DNA of 64,000 nucleotides from Bin127 sp965221625 (GCA_965221625.1 OZ244903.1:1426001-1490000); one strand, 5' to 3'; positions 37,801 to 46,467 are shown, counted from the stretch's first letter. The notes: generated from the sequence alone by a model not told the origin. Translations and numbers: made by a program.

Positions 37801-38505
37801 ACGTACGTGAAGTGTGTGGTCCCCTGGTGGCAAATGCAACTCCAGATTGATGTTGCTGTTGTCGCCGGGAGCTAGTGCAGGTACGCTCGCGGTCAGATCA
37901 TCGGTCGCTTCAGTCGTGACAACCAATGTGGCAGGGGAGGTATCCGTCTCGCCTTCGTTGCGAACCAATACGTTCAAATGGACCGCAACCGACCCGTCGA
38001 CAACATCCTCCGATTCGGTTACAAGGAGGTCGAGGATCGCCAAGACGCCAGGGATTGGCGTCGGCTGGGGTGTGGCGGTTTCGGTTGGCGTGGGCTCTGG
38101 AGTCGCTGTGGCCGTCGGTTGGGGCGTTGCGGTCGGCAATGTCGTCGCAGTTGCGGTGGGCGTCGGAGTTTCGGTTGGTCCTGGTGTGGCGGTAGCAGTT
38201 GCTATCGGGGTCGAGGTTGAAGTTTGTGTCGCGATCGGCGAAGGAGTTGCAGATGGCACGGGAGTGTTCGTCGAGATAGGTTCTGGTGTATCCGTTGGCG
38301 GCGCAGTCGGCGCGGGCGTCGGAGGTGCTGGTTGAGGAGTCGATGTTGGCGATTCGTAGGCTTCGACGAACACCTGGTCCACGAAATGTTCAGTGTTGGC
38401 AGCGGGTTCTGTCGTCGCGTTGTTCGTGCAAGACAAGATCACCCCGTTGCTCAGTGTCGTGAGCAGTAATGCAACCGCGAAATTCGCTGTCCGGCGCACC
38501 GGCAT
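34804..38505 (-). CDS. giant lipoprotein: Thr/Pro stalk, CARDB-like repeats, metzincin-type protease domain
   Basis: About 1233 residues. The chosen ATG gives a 25-residue signal peptide ending in lipobox V-I-L-S-C, so the protein is likely anchored outside the membrane. A stalk of about 100 residues, almost only Thr, Pro, Ala and Ser (38050-38349), follows. Next are about four domains with the pattern V-x-N-x-G (VLVRNEGE, LAVTNYGN, LTVENLGA, LQLVNKGS), typical of CARDB-like Ig modules. A zinc-protease core comes next: H-E-L-L-H-A-M-G-M-D-G-H (first His codon at 36292-36294) and a Met-turn S-I-M-S-Y nine residues on. The third His is one residue later than in standard HExxHxxGxxH. The last about 350 residues are beta-rich with repeated W-x-H-x-x-x-G patterns and are unassigned. 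Starts at 38547 or 38763 are less convincing. Confidence 0.78.
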   Translation of the reverse strand: MPVRRTANFAVALLLTTLSNGVILSCTNNATTEPAANTEHFVDQVFVEAYESPTSTPQPAPPTPAPTAPPTDTPEPISTNTPVPSATPSPIATQTSTSTPIATATATPGPTETPTPTATATTLPTATPQPTATATPEPTPTETATPQPTPIPGVLAILDLLVTESEDVVDGSVAVHLNVLVRNEGETDTSPATLVVTTEATDDLTASVPALAPGDNSNINLELHLPPGDHTLHVRVGESQRLVEVSVRVVDLALEVLEWTLMPEEFVVLDLAVTNYGNIDASQISLQASWVPVADDVGDFFGSPGSYTTVLPDSMLSIAEVSPVSVNLPIPSGGYELTLSVAAQERSVTNGDETATLTAEIEHTQLRTQFNYAEFVDYERDDSGRIVSIVNLGLTVENLGATAITDLALGAVCTGNQDQSCQASTIIAEIDPAEIVPFELSLKVLEGGAFSGNVYAGALEDTFRWGSNNVDQFSLALPAPPRELIAVRVLEYSVVGYWSDGTADVSVELQLVNKGSEPRNEPIEVAIGCSGQPDEPCLETIITSIEGGFGPTVSTVTMRLPMGTNSLQIAPSGFESVYANFTVPDKILGVERAIWECFSDVTPHHGTSDIEYGCATFGFHTIKKWDHHQPIKVWSTGPAEYVAVLDDALEYLEPILGVDFGTANRASEANILARVGLGERAYEARCPDWSLGCAGYEDPDEGRPITKATVTLRYRDDSGGDIENNPDLRASVLDTAIHELLHAMGMDGHPIVADSIMSYHQLFPNSRMSPWDLAIFGLLYHPAVKPGMTHDEVRELIVLSDELLDPPINVETVASDLLIKAYETLRSTSAVRFEADGGWASGCHDSYRAATVISGQFNLPASIGPRTSVNEYGEWSHYSRGSTEIYRITPPWTGFIRKGGDWKQLDEDFFDHAYAHTFVNPLNLMRRTLREAKPNDYRIKTSDGRYLSIETDFEHPGVYHRVRARFSVDAETASLVDFKADYFAYVGCSYRIAARSLEYDVDWEFPGPIIETVTADLLEDWPNQRALDALKLQPSMLYEVSGGWGECGNDFENADYRYGTFNRNGDIGPIRDYFGGHWQHFQDGAEQYLVLDYHSHLERKPRYFANLESDWVEVAYVDLLQGWMVDYTGPLDLLHAADGAQDPTVEFVDGNEVRLSIEASSQTAKRHWSNVNGEMHFSLINDFEVSAYQAIWELPPSRSITDTCTAYRVEAQNGRPDPDFELPRDLLELISVE
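38050..38349 (-). repeat. low-complexity Thr/Pro-coding repeat
   Basis: Degenerate short repeats coding for runs such as TPTPT, TATATP and TPEPT over about 100 codons. They form the extended stalk of the giant lipoprotein. Such Pro/Thr stalks are common in surface lipoproteins of Chloroflexota. The DNA repeats are imperfect and could drift in copy number. Confidence 0.75.
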
Positions 38506-38761
38506 GCTGAGCACGTTTCTCGGGAGGAGTTTGGTTTTGAGTAGCATCTCGTTGCCCAAGCAAATGCTAACCGAGTGAATGTGAGTACCAGTGCATACTC
38601 GCGCTGTGTCGTCGACGTCCGTAAGCGGAATCTCCTCGAATTGGGTCCAATGCCGTTCGCCTTTCGAGAGCGACGTCACCCTCGAGTTGCGACGCGCTTT
38701 CGCTCGTGGCGTGTAAACTAACTCCGTATCGATTTGGCGAATTTGCTGAGAGGGCAATGAC

Positions 38762-39685
38762 ATGCGTTTTGCCTACGCACATCGACGGTTCACCTTATAT
38801 CCGAACTCCGTCGATTCTTGGGATTTACATCCAGATGATTACACACCGGAGTTCCTAGATCGTACGCGTGAGACCGGTTTCGACGCGCTCGAATGCGGCT
38901 ACGAAGTGTTGGCGAAGCTGGGCGACGCGAAGTCGATTGCCGGATTCGGCGAGCGAGTGAGATCCCACGGATTGCGAGTCGGTGCCATCCGCTCGGGTGG
39001 GACGCTGACTGAAGCGCGGCACGGTCCGCAGAATCGCGAGAAGCTGATGCGTGCAGTCGAGTTCGCCGGTCAAGTCGGTGCCGAGGTGGTAAATGGTGCA
39101 TTGAGTGCCCCAGCACGATATCCAGGTCATCCACCCGGATCGATACCAGGGAGCGTTAGTGGCTGGCCGCGTTCGCAAGACGCAAGTCGTGACGCTCAAA
39201 CGTGGGTGTACGACGAATTGTCTTCGGTATTCCAGGAAGTGTGTGACGCGACCGACGACGTTGACGTCACGGTTGAGGTTCACCAGAACTCGCCGGTGGA
39301 CAACTCATGGTCGGCCGTGCGTCTCCATGAAATGATTGACCGCGAGAACTTCGGCATCAATCCCGACATCGGCAACGTCGTGTGGACCTACGACGTACCG
39401 GAGGAGGATTACGACTCGGCGATCGATGCGTTGGCACCGATATCGAAGTACTGGCACTGCAAGAACCTGCATCGCGTCTATCACCCGGAGAATCAACGCA
39501 CAGTCTTCATTCGTGTTCCGCTGCAGGATGGCGAGATTGACTATCGTTACGCAATCTCGGCGATGGCGAATGCTGGATACAGCGGTTACATGGCTATTGA
39601 AGGCACACAACTCGGCGACCAGTGGCACAAGGATGGCATTTCACTCGATTACGCCAAAGCGATCTGGTCTGAGTTCGAAGATTGA
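38762..39685 (+). CDS. xylose isomerase-like TIM-barrel protein (sugar phosphate isomerase/epimerase)
   Basis: 307 residues of the AP endonuclease family 2/xylose isomerase-like barrel. Candidate metal ligands are seen in order: E in T-V-E-V-H-Q-N, D in N-P-D-I-G-N, the C-K-N-L-H segment, and E in A-I-E-G-T near the end. Enzymes of this kind isomerise or epimerise sugars, keto-sugars or inositol derivatives with a divalent metal; the substrate is not evident. It is divergent from the giant lipoprotein and is followed by a small membrane protein whose start overlaps its stop. Confidence 0.82.
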   Translation: MRFAYAHRRFTLYPNSVDSWDLHPDDYTPEFLDRTRETGFDALECGYEVLAKLGDAKSIAGFGERVRSHGLRVGAIRSGGTLTEARHGPQNREKLMRAVEFAGQVGAEVVNGALSAPARYPGHPPGSIPGSVSGWPRSQDASRDAQTWVYDELSSVFQEVCDATDDVDVTVEVHQNSPVDNSWSAVRLHEMIDRENFGINPDIGNVVWTYDVPEEDYDSAIDALAPISKYWHCKNLHRVYHPENQRTVFIRVPLQDGEIDYRYAISAMANAGYSGYMAIEGTQLGDQWHKDGISLDYAKAIWSEFED

Positions 39686-40050
39686 TGTCCATGCGAGACG
39701 AGGATATGGGCGGTCCCGATGAACTCGACGGGGAGATTGATCTAGCCGACGAGTTTGGCTCGGTAGATGACGACAAGAGTCCGTTGCCATTCTTGCTGAT
39801 TTTGGCTGTCGGTGGTTTCGGGTTGGGGATCCTGGTATTCGGCATCACCTATCCAACTGCGACGATATTCAACGAATACGTCGGCGAAATGGGTTGGGTA
39901 CTAGTTCCGACGCCGCTACTGTTGTTTGGTTTGGGTGCCATCTGGCAGATTGAATGGGAGTGGCTGCGTCGTCTTGGCGCGGCGAGCATCGGCCTCGCCC
40001 TCTCTCAATACCTAGTATTCGCCATCAGCAACGCGGTTCTCGACATCTAA
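39685..40050 (+). CDS. small membrane protein of unknown function
   Basis: About 121 residues: an acidic N-terminal tail of about 30 residues (GPDELDGEIDLADEF), then three hydrophobic segments (LPFLLILAVGGFGLGILVFG; WVLVPTPLLLFGLGAIW; ASIGLALSQYLVFAI). No family is recognised. The start ATG overlaps the stop of the isomerase gene, so the two are probably co-translated. Its stop shares a 4-base CTAA with the converging Xer recombinase gene. Confidence 0.6.
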   Translation: MSMRDEDMGGPDELDGEIDLADEFGSVDDDKSPLPFLLILAVGGFGLGILVFGITYPTATIFNEYVGEMGWVLVPTPLLLFGLGAIWQIEWEWLRRLGAASIGLALSQYLVFAISNAVLDI

Positions 40051-40952
40051 GCCCGCGGGTGAGCAGCGTCGTACTCTCTACGAATCTGATCCGACGTTAA
40101 GTGCGTGTAGATCTGAGTCGTAGTGATGCTCTCGTGTCCCAACAAATCTTGAACGTGACGCAACGATGCGCCGCCGTTGAGCATGTGCGACGCGAAGCTG
40201 TGGCGGAGCATGTGAGGTGTGAAGTTGCGGTTGATTTTGGCTTCGAGGGCGAGACGTTTGATGACCAACCAGAACGCTTGTCGCGTGATTCGCTTGCCTC
40301 TGAAGTTTAGGAATAGGGCATTGGGATCTTGCGTCTTGCCGAGGCAAGGTCGACCGATTACGACGTATTCGGCGAGCGCCTCCATCGCCGGTTCGTAGAT
40401 CGGGACTAACCGTTCTTTCGATCCCTTCCCGAACAGTCGTATCGTGGCATCCTCGAAGTTGATGCTGTTGACGTCCAACTGCGTTGCTTCTGAGATGCGC
40501 AATCCGCCGGCATATAGCAACTCAACGAAAGCCCGATCTCGAAGTTCGATGGGCGACGCAGGGTTGACGACTGCGTCAAGCAAGCGACTCACTTCTTCGA
40601 TAGTCAAAGCCTTGGGAAGCGGACGACCACCGCGCGGTGTTTTGAGACGACGGGTTGGGAGGTCTTTGGTGATGCCTTCTTGGCGCAGGAACTTCGTGAA
40701 GGTCCGGAGCGACGCGATCTTGCGCGAGCGAGTGGCGGCGGAGTAGCCGCGTTCATTCAGATGCTCGACGAAATCAGCGACCTTGTTTTCAGTGAAGCTG
40801 TCCCAGTCGATCTGATATTCCGATTCAGATTGCTCCGGAGCCAAGAAGAGCTGCAGACCCGCGAGGTCGTTGCGGTATGCGCCGACTGTGTTGGGCGAGA
40901 GGCCGCGTTCACCGGCGAGGTGATGGAGGAAGGCGACGACATGTCTATCCAT
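40047..40952 (-). CDS. xerD: XerC/XerD-type tyrosine recombinase
   Basis: 301 residues. An N-terminal SAM-like core-binding domain (LSPNTVGAYRNDLAGLQLF) is followed by the catalytic domain with the full set R152 (G-G-L-R-I-S-E), K176, H247/R250 (H-M-L-R-H), H273 (L-G-H) and Y282 (I-Y-T-H). Length and sequence fit the housekeeping Xer recombinases that resolve chromosome dimers at dif, more than phage integrases, which are usually longer. Whether it is XerC or XerD cannot be decided from sequence alone; a second Xer is not in this window. It converges on the small membrane protein gene and is divergent from lgt. Confidence 0.87.
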   Translation of the reverse strand: MDRHVVAFLHHLAGERGLSPNTVGAYRNDLAGLQLFLAPEQSESEYQIDWDSFTENKVADFVEHLNERGYSAATRSRKIASLRTFTKFLRQEGITKDLPTRRLKTPRGGRPLPKALTIEEVSRLLDAVVNPASPIELRDRAFVELLYAGGLRISEATQLDVNSINFEDATIRLFGKGSKERLVPIYEPAMEALAEYVVIGRPCLGKTQDPNALFLNFRGKRITRQAFWLVIKRLALEAKINRNFTPHMLRHSFASHMLNGGASLRHVQDLLGHESITTTQIYTHLTSDQIRREYDAAHPRA

Positions 40953-41095
40953 GAACGAAATCGTAGAAAGAACGATACACGGAAGTCATCACAAAGCGCA
41001 CGTTAGGTTAGATTTGCCGGGGTGATAGGTGAGGCACTTCCACAGGGCGAGAGATTAGAATCAGATGCGTAATTCTCACCTAGACGATCGGAGCG

Positions 41096-42001
41096 ATGGA
41101 ACCGTTGTTGGACGGCATCAATATCCCGTTTGATCCCTATATCTTCAGTGGTGGAGCGACTGCGTTCTCTTGGCACGGCTTCTTGACCTTCGTCGCGGTG
41201 GCGACAGCGATTTGGATGGCGGGCCGTGCAGCGTTGCGCGAAGGATTGAATCAGGAGCAGGTTTACAACACTGCGCTCTGGGGCGTCTTGGGAGGTATAG
41301 TTGGTGCGCGTTTGGTGCACGTCATTGACAACTGGAGCATCTACAGCGACGACCTAGTGTCGATCTTCGCAGTGTGGGGTGGTGGTATTGGTCTGTGGGG
41401 TGGCATCTTGGGCGGTTGGGTTGGCGGTCTGATCTATGCCTACTTCGCCAAAGCACCGATCGGCCGCTTCATGGACATCGCCGCCGCGCCGTTATTGGTT
41501 GCCCAGACTATTGGTCGCATTGGGGATGTGATTAACGGCGAGCACTGGTCTCGTGCGCTCGACACTTTCTGGGGTTGGTACTTCACCGACGTCGACAGTC
41601 CGGCGCGACTCGGGGCGACTCGCGAGTATGGCGATGCGGAGCAACCGGTGCACCCGGCTGTCGTCTACGAGATGATCGCCAACGTCGCCATCCTATACGT
41701 CATATATCGATTGAGGGGCAAGATCGTGCCGTCAGGCAGCGTCTTCATGGTCTACTTGGCACTCTACGCCACAGCCCGATTCGCCATCCAGTTCATCCGC
41801 TTGGATTCCGTCAAATTCTGGGGTATGCAGGAAGCACACTTCATCTCAATAATTGTCTGGCTAATCACGATCCCTTGGATCATCTGGAAGGTCAGGTTCA
41901 CTAATCGCGGACGACGTCGTCCTAACGACGGCGGTTTGAGTGACGACCGGGTTAGTGCTGGACGTACGCGACGCCAGCGTCAACGAGAGATGGCTCGTTA
42001 G
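41096..42001 (+). CDS. lgt: prolipoprotein diacylglyceryl transferase
   Basis: Transfers diacylglycerol from phosphatidylglycerol to the lipobox Cys of prolipoproteins, the first step of lipoprotein maturation. Seven hydrophobic segments, with the Lgt signature G-R-I-G-D-V-I-N-G-E-H-W after the first half. Asp-Val stands where most members have Asn-Phe. The upstream WHGFLTFVAV and GARLVHVIDN segments and the following HPAVVYEMIANV region also fit. A positively charged tail of about 35 residues (RRRPNDGG, RTRRQRQREMAR) is extra. The window encodes several lipoproteins that would be its substrates. The stop overlaps the converging recJ stop. Confidence 0.92.
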   Translation: MEPLLDGINIPFDPYIFSGGATAFSWHGFLTFVAVATAIWMAGRAALREGLNQEQVYNTALWGVLGGIVGARLVHVIDNWSIYSDDLVSIFAVWGGGIGLWGGILGGWVGGLIYAYFAKAPIGRFMDIAAAPLLVAQTIGRIGDVINGEHWSRALDTFWGWYFTDVDSPARLGATREYGDAEQPVHPAVVYEMIANVAILYVIYRLRGKIVPSGSVFMVYLALYATARFAIQFIRLDSVKFWGMQEAHFISIIVWLITIPWIIWKVRFTNRGRRRPNDGGLSDDRVSAGRTRRQRQREMAR

Positions 42002-43764
42002 TTCTCAGCGACGGCGATGTCGAGCAGCTCGAGTTCGCGACGACGGTTTCCGCGAAAGTAGTCGCTCTTCAGCTTGGCGACGGCATCTACGAAGCGCGTT
42101 GGTGGCATTTGGTCGGCTAAGTTGAAGCCGATCGCCGAGAAGCCTTTGCCATCTTCGTCCTTGAGAGCGAGTCGGACGTGGTCCTGATTTCGTCCGATGT
42201 AGCGAATATCTACCACGTTTGCGCCTCGGATGACGAAAGTTGGTTCCGGATTGCCAGAGCCGAACGGAGCCAACATGCTAACGAAATCCCACATCGAGTA
42301 ACCGAGTTGATGGATGCCGATTTCGGCGTCGGCATCGCGGACGGCGCGTTGTTCAGGCGTGCGCTGCATCATCGACCACGAGACTTGCTGCTCGAGATGA
42401 GCGACGATTTCAGGGATCTTGTCAGCGGTTGCGGCGAATCCGGCCGCGGCTGCGTGCCCGCCGAAGCGCAGAAGGTCGTGAGAGATTCCGGTCAGTCCTT
42501 CGTGAAGGTCGAAACCGGGTACACTACGCGCGCTTGCCCTTGCAACGCCGTCGACGACCTGGTAAGCAAAAGCGGGAGCATTCACCGCTTCGGATGCTCT
42601 GCTGGCGGTGGGCCCGAGCACTCCCATCGGCACGTCGTCCGGCACCTCCAGGGCGACGACGTTGCGTTTGGTCAAGATCGCCTCTTCGATCTTTAAGCGC
42701 ACGAGCCGCCACACTTTTTCGGAGATGCTTCGCCGCTGCTTGTTCGCTTCGTCGAGTTGCGAAGCCAATTGCGTCGCCTCGTAGAGATTGGGCGTGATCA
42801 ACAATCGCAAGCTGGGTACTGCGGAGCCGAGGCGGCCGGGTGCGTTAAGACGCGGTGCCAGCTGAAAGTTCACGAAATCGGCATCGTACGGGCCGGAGTG
42901 ATTCCGCGACGCTGCAACCTTGCGCGTCAGCTCAATCAACCCAACGGGTGCCGCATTGTCGAGGTGCTTCAGTCCTTCGCGGACAATGATGCGGTTATCG
43001 CCTTGTAGCTCAGTCTGGTCGGCGAGAGTGCCGATGGCAGCGAGAGGCAGCAACTCCGGGAGCGGTTGACGTCCGGTTGCGGTTAGTATCGCTGCGGCGA
43101 GTTTGAATGCAGTCGCGGCACCGCAGTAGTCGGTTATGCTCGGGTCGTCTGAAAGGTGTCGGTTTACAATCGCCGCGGCGTCTGGGAGACGGTCATCCTC
43201 GGGGATGTGGTGATCGGTAACTACGACGCGCATTCCGAGCGAAGTGGCGTACGAAATCTCGTCGAAAGACGTGATGCCCGTGTCGACGGTGATAATCACG
43301 CGCACGCCGCGTTCGCGGAGGCTGTCTAATGCTTCGACGCTGATGCCGTGGCCTTCGAGCTCGCGGTGGGGTAGGTGGTATTGCGGTTCAACGCCGAGTT
43401 GCCGGAGAGTGAGGACGATGATTGCGGTTGCCGTGATGCCGTCGGCGTCAAAGTCTCCGATGATGCCGATGCCTTCGTCGTTTGCGACGGCGTTGAGGAT
43501 GACGTCGACCGCTTGTCCCATGCCGGGGATTTCATCGGGCGGAAGCAGCGCAGTGATGCCATCGTGCAGAAACGCCTGCGCTTGCTCGTCAGTGTGGATT
43601 CCTCGGTTATGGAGAAGCCTCGTCGCAAGCGCGAGCGAGCCACGTGGGGCAACCGACTTCAGGTCGAGGTAGAAGCCGTCCGGTGGCGGCGGTTTGACGC
43701 GCCAACGTGCGGAGATCGGTTGTGCGGCGAGGTCGGTGTTGCTGTCTCGACGAATCTGGACCAT
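41998..43764 (-). CDS. recJ: single-stranded-DNA-specific exonuclease RecJ
   Basis: 588 residues of the DHH phosphoesterase family. Motifs: G-D-F-D-A-D-G-I-T-A-T-A (motif I), a VDTGI segment, and the V-T-D-H-H-I-P (DHH) motif. These are followed by a DHHA1 domain with the G-G-H-A-A-A-A-G-F signature and a C-terminal OB-like RecJ region. It degrades single-stranded DNA 5' to 3' in recombination and mismatch repair. The ATG at 43764 is chosen because a GAGGG lies six bases upstream; a TTG at 43788 would overlap fabF. It shares its stop with lgt in a TTAG overlap. Confidence 0.92.
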   Translation of the reverse strand: MVQIRRDSNTDLAAQPISARWRVKPPPPDGFYLDLKSVAPRGSLALATRLLHNRGIHTDEQAQAFLHDGITALLPPDEIPGMGQAVDVILNAVANDEGIGIIGDFDADGITATAIIVLTLRQLGVEPQYHLPHRELEGHGISVEALDSLRERGVRVIITVDTGITSFDEISYATSLGMRVVVTDHHIPEDDRLPDAAAIVNRHLSDDPSITDYCGAATAFKLAAAILTATGRQPLPELLPLAAIGTLADQTELQGDNRIIVREGLKHLDNAAPVGLIELTRKVAASRNHSGPYDADFVNFQLAPRLNAPGRLGSAVPSLRLLITPNLYEATQLASQLDEANKQRRSISEKVWRLVRLKIEEAILTKRNVVALEVPDDVPMGVLGPTASRASEAVNAPAFAYQVVDGVARASARSVPGFDLHEGLTGISHDLLRFGGHAAAAGFAATADKIPEIVAHLEQQVSWSMMQRTPEQRAVRDADAEIGIHQLGYSMWDFVSMLAPFGSGNPEPTFVIRGANVVDIRYIGRNQDHVRLALKDEDGKGFSAIGFNLADQMPPTRFVDAVAKLKSDYFRGNRRRELELLDIAVAEN

Positions 43765-43784
43765 CGTGGACCCTCGCCACGATG

Positions 43785-45026
43785 TCAATCGTCGAATTCC
43801 TTGAACAGGACGGAGGCGTTATGTCCCCCGAACCCGAGTGAGTTTGACATGGCGACAGGCACGCGTCCGCGCTTCGGCGTGTGCGGAACGTAATCGAGAT
43901 CGCAGTCTGGATCCGGATTTTCGAGGTTGATGGTGGGAGGCGCGGCAGACTCTGAGATTGCCAAGACGCTAAAAGCCGATTCGACTCCTCCTGCGGCCCC
44001 TAGCAGGTGACCGGTCATCGATTTGGTGCTGCTCATCGTCAATTTGTACGCGTGGTCGCCAAACGTCTTCTTAACGGCGATGGTTTCGAACTTGTCGTTT
44101 AGCGGCGTTGATGTGCCGTGGGCGTTAATGTAAGCAACCTCTTCGCGGTCGATGCCGGCTTGTGCGATGGCAATCCGCATCGCTTCGGCAGCACCTTCAC
44201 CCTCAGGATGGGGTTGGGTAATGTGATGTGCGTCGCTGGTCGCCCCGTAGCCCACGAGTTCGCAGAGCACCTTTGCGCCACGCTTCTCAGCGTGTTCTAG
44301 CGTTTCGAGGATGAGCACGCCAGCGCCTTCGCCAAGGACGAAACCGTCGCGCTCAGCGTCGAATGGGCGGGAGGCACCTTGAGGGTCGTCGTTGCGCGTT
44401 GAGAGTGCCTTGCACGCGTTGAAACCAGCTACTCCGATAGGGCAGATGGCCGCTTCGGCACCGCCTGCGATTGCGACGTCGGCACTTCCACGACGGATCA
44501 TTTCTGCTGCTTCGCCTATCGAGTCGGCACCAGTGGCGCAGGCAGAGACTACCGAGTAGTTGGGACCCTTTGCCCCGATCGTCATCGAAACTTGCCCGCT
44601 AGCCATATCCCCCAGCATCATCGGCACGAGGAAAGGGTTGACTCGATTCGGTCCGCGGCGGTTGAGGACATCCATCTGCTCGGAGATTGTGATGATGCCA
44701 CCGACGCCGCTGCCGATGATGACGGCGACACGATCGGCGTCTTCGGTTGCCATGTCGATGTCGGCGTGCCCCAAAGCCTCAATTGAAGCGGCACAAGCGA
44801 ACTGGGCGAACCTATCCATGCGGCGCGCTTGACGCCTTCCCAATGTGCCTTCGGCGTCGAAGTCCTTGACCTCTCCAGCGATGCGGGTTTCAAATCCCTC
44901 GGCGTCGAACGCGCCGATGTAATCGATGCCCGATTCTCCATTCAGCACGTTCTTCCAAGTAGATTTTCGGTCGGAGCCTAGTGGAGTAACTAGCCCGACG
45001 CCGGTAACGACGACACGTCTTGACAT
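43785..45026 (-). CDS. fabF: beta-ketoacyl-ACP synthase II
   Basis: Condenses malonyl-ACP with acyl-ACP in fatty acid elongation. Catalytic triad Cys163 (S-A-C-A-T-G), His303 (N-A-H-G-T-S-T-P-L-N-D) and His340 (M-T-G-H-L-L-G-A-A-G), the FabF/KASII pattern rather than FabH. 413 residues, standard. The gene lies just upstream of recJ on the same strand and is divergent from mtaB. No acyl carrier protein gene is nearby, unlike many fab clusters. Confidence 0.94.
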   Translation of the reverse strand: MSRRVVVTGVGLVTPLGSDRKSTWKNVLNGESGIDYIGAFDAEGFETRIAGEVKDFDAEGTLGRRQARRMDRFAQFACAASIEALGHADIDMATEDADRVAVIIGSGVGGIITISEQMDVLNRRGPNRVNPFLVPMMLGDMASGQVSMTIGAKGPNYSVVSACATGADSIGEAAEMIRRGSADVAIAGGAEAAICPIGVAGFNACKALSTRNDDPQGASRPFDAERDGFVLGEGAGVLILETLEHAEKRGAKVLCELVGYGATSDAHHITQPHPEGEGAAEAMRIAIAQAGIDREEVAYINAHGTSTPLNDKFETIAVKKTFGDHAYKLTMSSTKSMTGHLLGAAGGVESAFSVLAISESAAPPTINLENPDPDCDLDYVPHTPKRGRVPVAMSNSLGFGGHNASVLFKEFDD

Positions 45027-45108
45027 GGGAGATATTGGGTTGAAATCCTAGTTTGCGTGCGTGAAGATGCGCTCGGTTGAATTATATCCGTATGCCGATC
45101 GACTCCCC

Positions 45109-45136
45109 TTGAACTACCATCAGCCGAACTTAGAAT
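45109..45136 (+). promoter_or_regulatory. candidate sigma70-type promoter for mtaB
   Basis: TTGAAC (45109-45114), a 16-base spacer, then TAGAAT (45131-45136). The -10 matches five of six consensus bases. Transcription would begin about five bases before the mtaB ATG at 45148, which has no ribosome site. A leaderless message is therefore suggested. Confidence 0.4.
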
Positions 45137-45147
45137 CGGATTCACCA

Positions 45148-46467
45148 ATGGTTTCAGTCAGGATAGAGACGCACGGTTGCAAGCTCAACACCGCAGATTC
45201 TCAGCAACTGGCGGCGGAGTTTCAACGCGCCGGATTCGAGATTCTGGAGGGCGAAACCAGCGTGTCTCCCGATGTATACGTCCTGAACTCATGCACGGTT
45301 ACGCATGTCGCTGACAAAAAGGCCAGACAGACTGTAGCTTCCGCCAAACGCCGATTCCCAAGCGCATTGACGGTGTTGACGGGTTGCTACCCCGAACGCG
45401 CGGAGGCCGAGGCCGCCGCGCTGGAGAGCGTTGACCTGGCTCTCGGGAATTACGGCAAGGACGCCCTCGTGGCACGTGTCGCCCAACGAATTGAACTCGA
45501 CCTGACGCCGTGCGCTGAAGGAAGGGAAGTCATCGACACAATCGCTCTGATGGGCAGAACTCGCGCGTCGGTCAAGATACAGGAAGGATGCGACCAAGTT
45601 TGCGCGTATTGCGTTGTCCCGCGTGTGCGTGGTCGCGAGCGGAGCGTGCCTGTTGGCGAGATCGTCGCCAACGTGCAGCGCATCGAAGCGTCGGGATGCA
45701 AAGAGGTGATCTTCACCGGGACGCAACTCGGAAACTACGGCTTCGAACTCGACGAGAGTGTCGACCTGACATCGATGCTGTTGCAGGTCTTGAAGGAGAC
45801 GTCCTTGCCTCGCATTCGAGTGTCGTCGCTGCAACCGCCCGAGATTAGTGATCAACTGCTGCAGTTATGGAGCGAGGAAGGCAAAGGCAGGCTGTGTCCG
45901 CACTTCCACATACCGTTGCAGAGCGGCAGCGACAGGATCCTGAGAAAGATGCGACGAACCTACACGGCAAGCGAGTTCTTGCGGAAGGTCGAACTGGTTC
46001 GCGATGCAGTACCAGATTGCGGCGTGACGACCGACGTAATCGCAGGCTTCCCAGGAGAGTCGCCGACCGAACACGCGGAATCGATGGCGACGATTCGAGA
46101 TGCGGAGTTCTCTGATGCCCACGTATTTCCTTTTTCGTCGCGGCCGGGCACCAGCGCGATCCACTTCGGCGCGCAGATTGAACCGGAAGTCAAGGCTGGG
46201 CGCGCCTCAGAAATACGCGACATCTGTGATCAGAGCTCTCGCCGATTCAGACAAGAACTAATCGGATCGACGCGCGCCGTCCTTTGGGAGGGATCTGAAG
46301 GTTCGGCGGGATTGACTGACAACTACGTGCGCGTCCGAAAAACGGCATCGGCAATCAGGTTCGCGGATAGCAATGGGTTTGGCTTGATCGAGGAAGTCCT
46401 GCTTGCAGGAGTGAACTCAGACGGAACTATGGTTGCAACGGAGCGGGATTCCGGGCACAACGCGTAA
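45148..46467 (+). CDS. mtaB: tRNA (N6-threonylcarbamoyladenosine(37)-C2)-methylthiotransferase, MtaB-type
   Basis: A radical-SAM methylthiotransferase of 439 residues that converts t6A37 to ms2t6A in ANN-decoding tRNAs. The N-terminal cluster domain begins I-E-T-H-G-C-K-L-N-T-A-D and has further Cys in NSCTV and TGCYPE. The radical-SAM motif is C-D-Q-V-C-A-Y-C-V-V-P. The HGCKxN start and E-G-C-D-Q fit MtaB rather than MiaB or RimO (C-terminal TRAM region weak). An upstream ATG at 45061 is in frame but gives a 29-residue non-family extension; 45148 is preferred. It converges on the next gene. Confidence 0.88.
   Translation: MVSVRIETHGCKLNTADSQQLAAEFQRAGFEILEGETSVSPDVYVLNSCTVTHVADKKARQTVASAKRRFPSALTVLTGCYPERAEAEAAALESVDLALGNYGKDALVARVAQRIELDLTPCAEGREVIDTIALMGRTRASVKIQEGCDQVCAYCVVPRVRGRERSVPVGEIVANVQRIEASGCKEVIFTGTQLGNYGFELDESVDLTSMLLQVLKETSLPRIRVSSLQPPEISDQLLQLWSEEGKGRLCPHFHIPLQSGSDRILRKMRRTYTASEFLRKVELVRDAVPDCGVTTDVIAGFPGESPTEHAESMATIRDAEFSDAHVFPFSSRPGTSAIHFGAQIEPEVKAGRASEIRDICDQSSRRFRQELIGSTRAVLWEGSEGSAGLTDNYVRVRKTASAIRFADSNGFGLIEEVLLAGVNSDGTMVATERDSGHNA

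Noticed and set aside
38506..38763. 86-codon N-terminal extension of the giant lipoprotein
   Set aside because: It would put the signal peptide and lipobox far from the N-terminus and overlap the divergent isomerase start.
40047..40952. Xer-type recombinase as the integrase of the 22-35 kb accessory region
   Set aside because: Length and pattern fit housekeeping Xer proteins, no tRNA is next to it, and no direct repeats resembling attachment sites were noticed.
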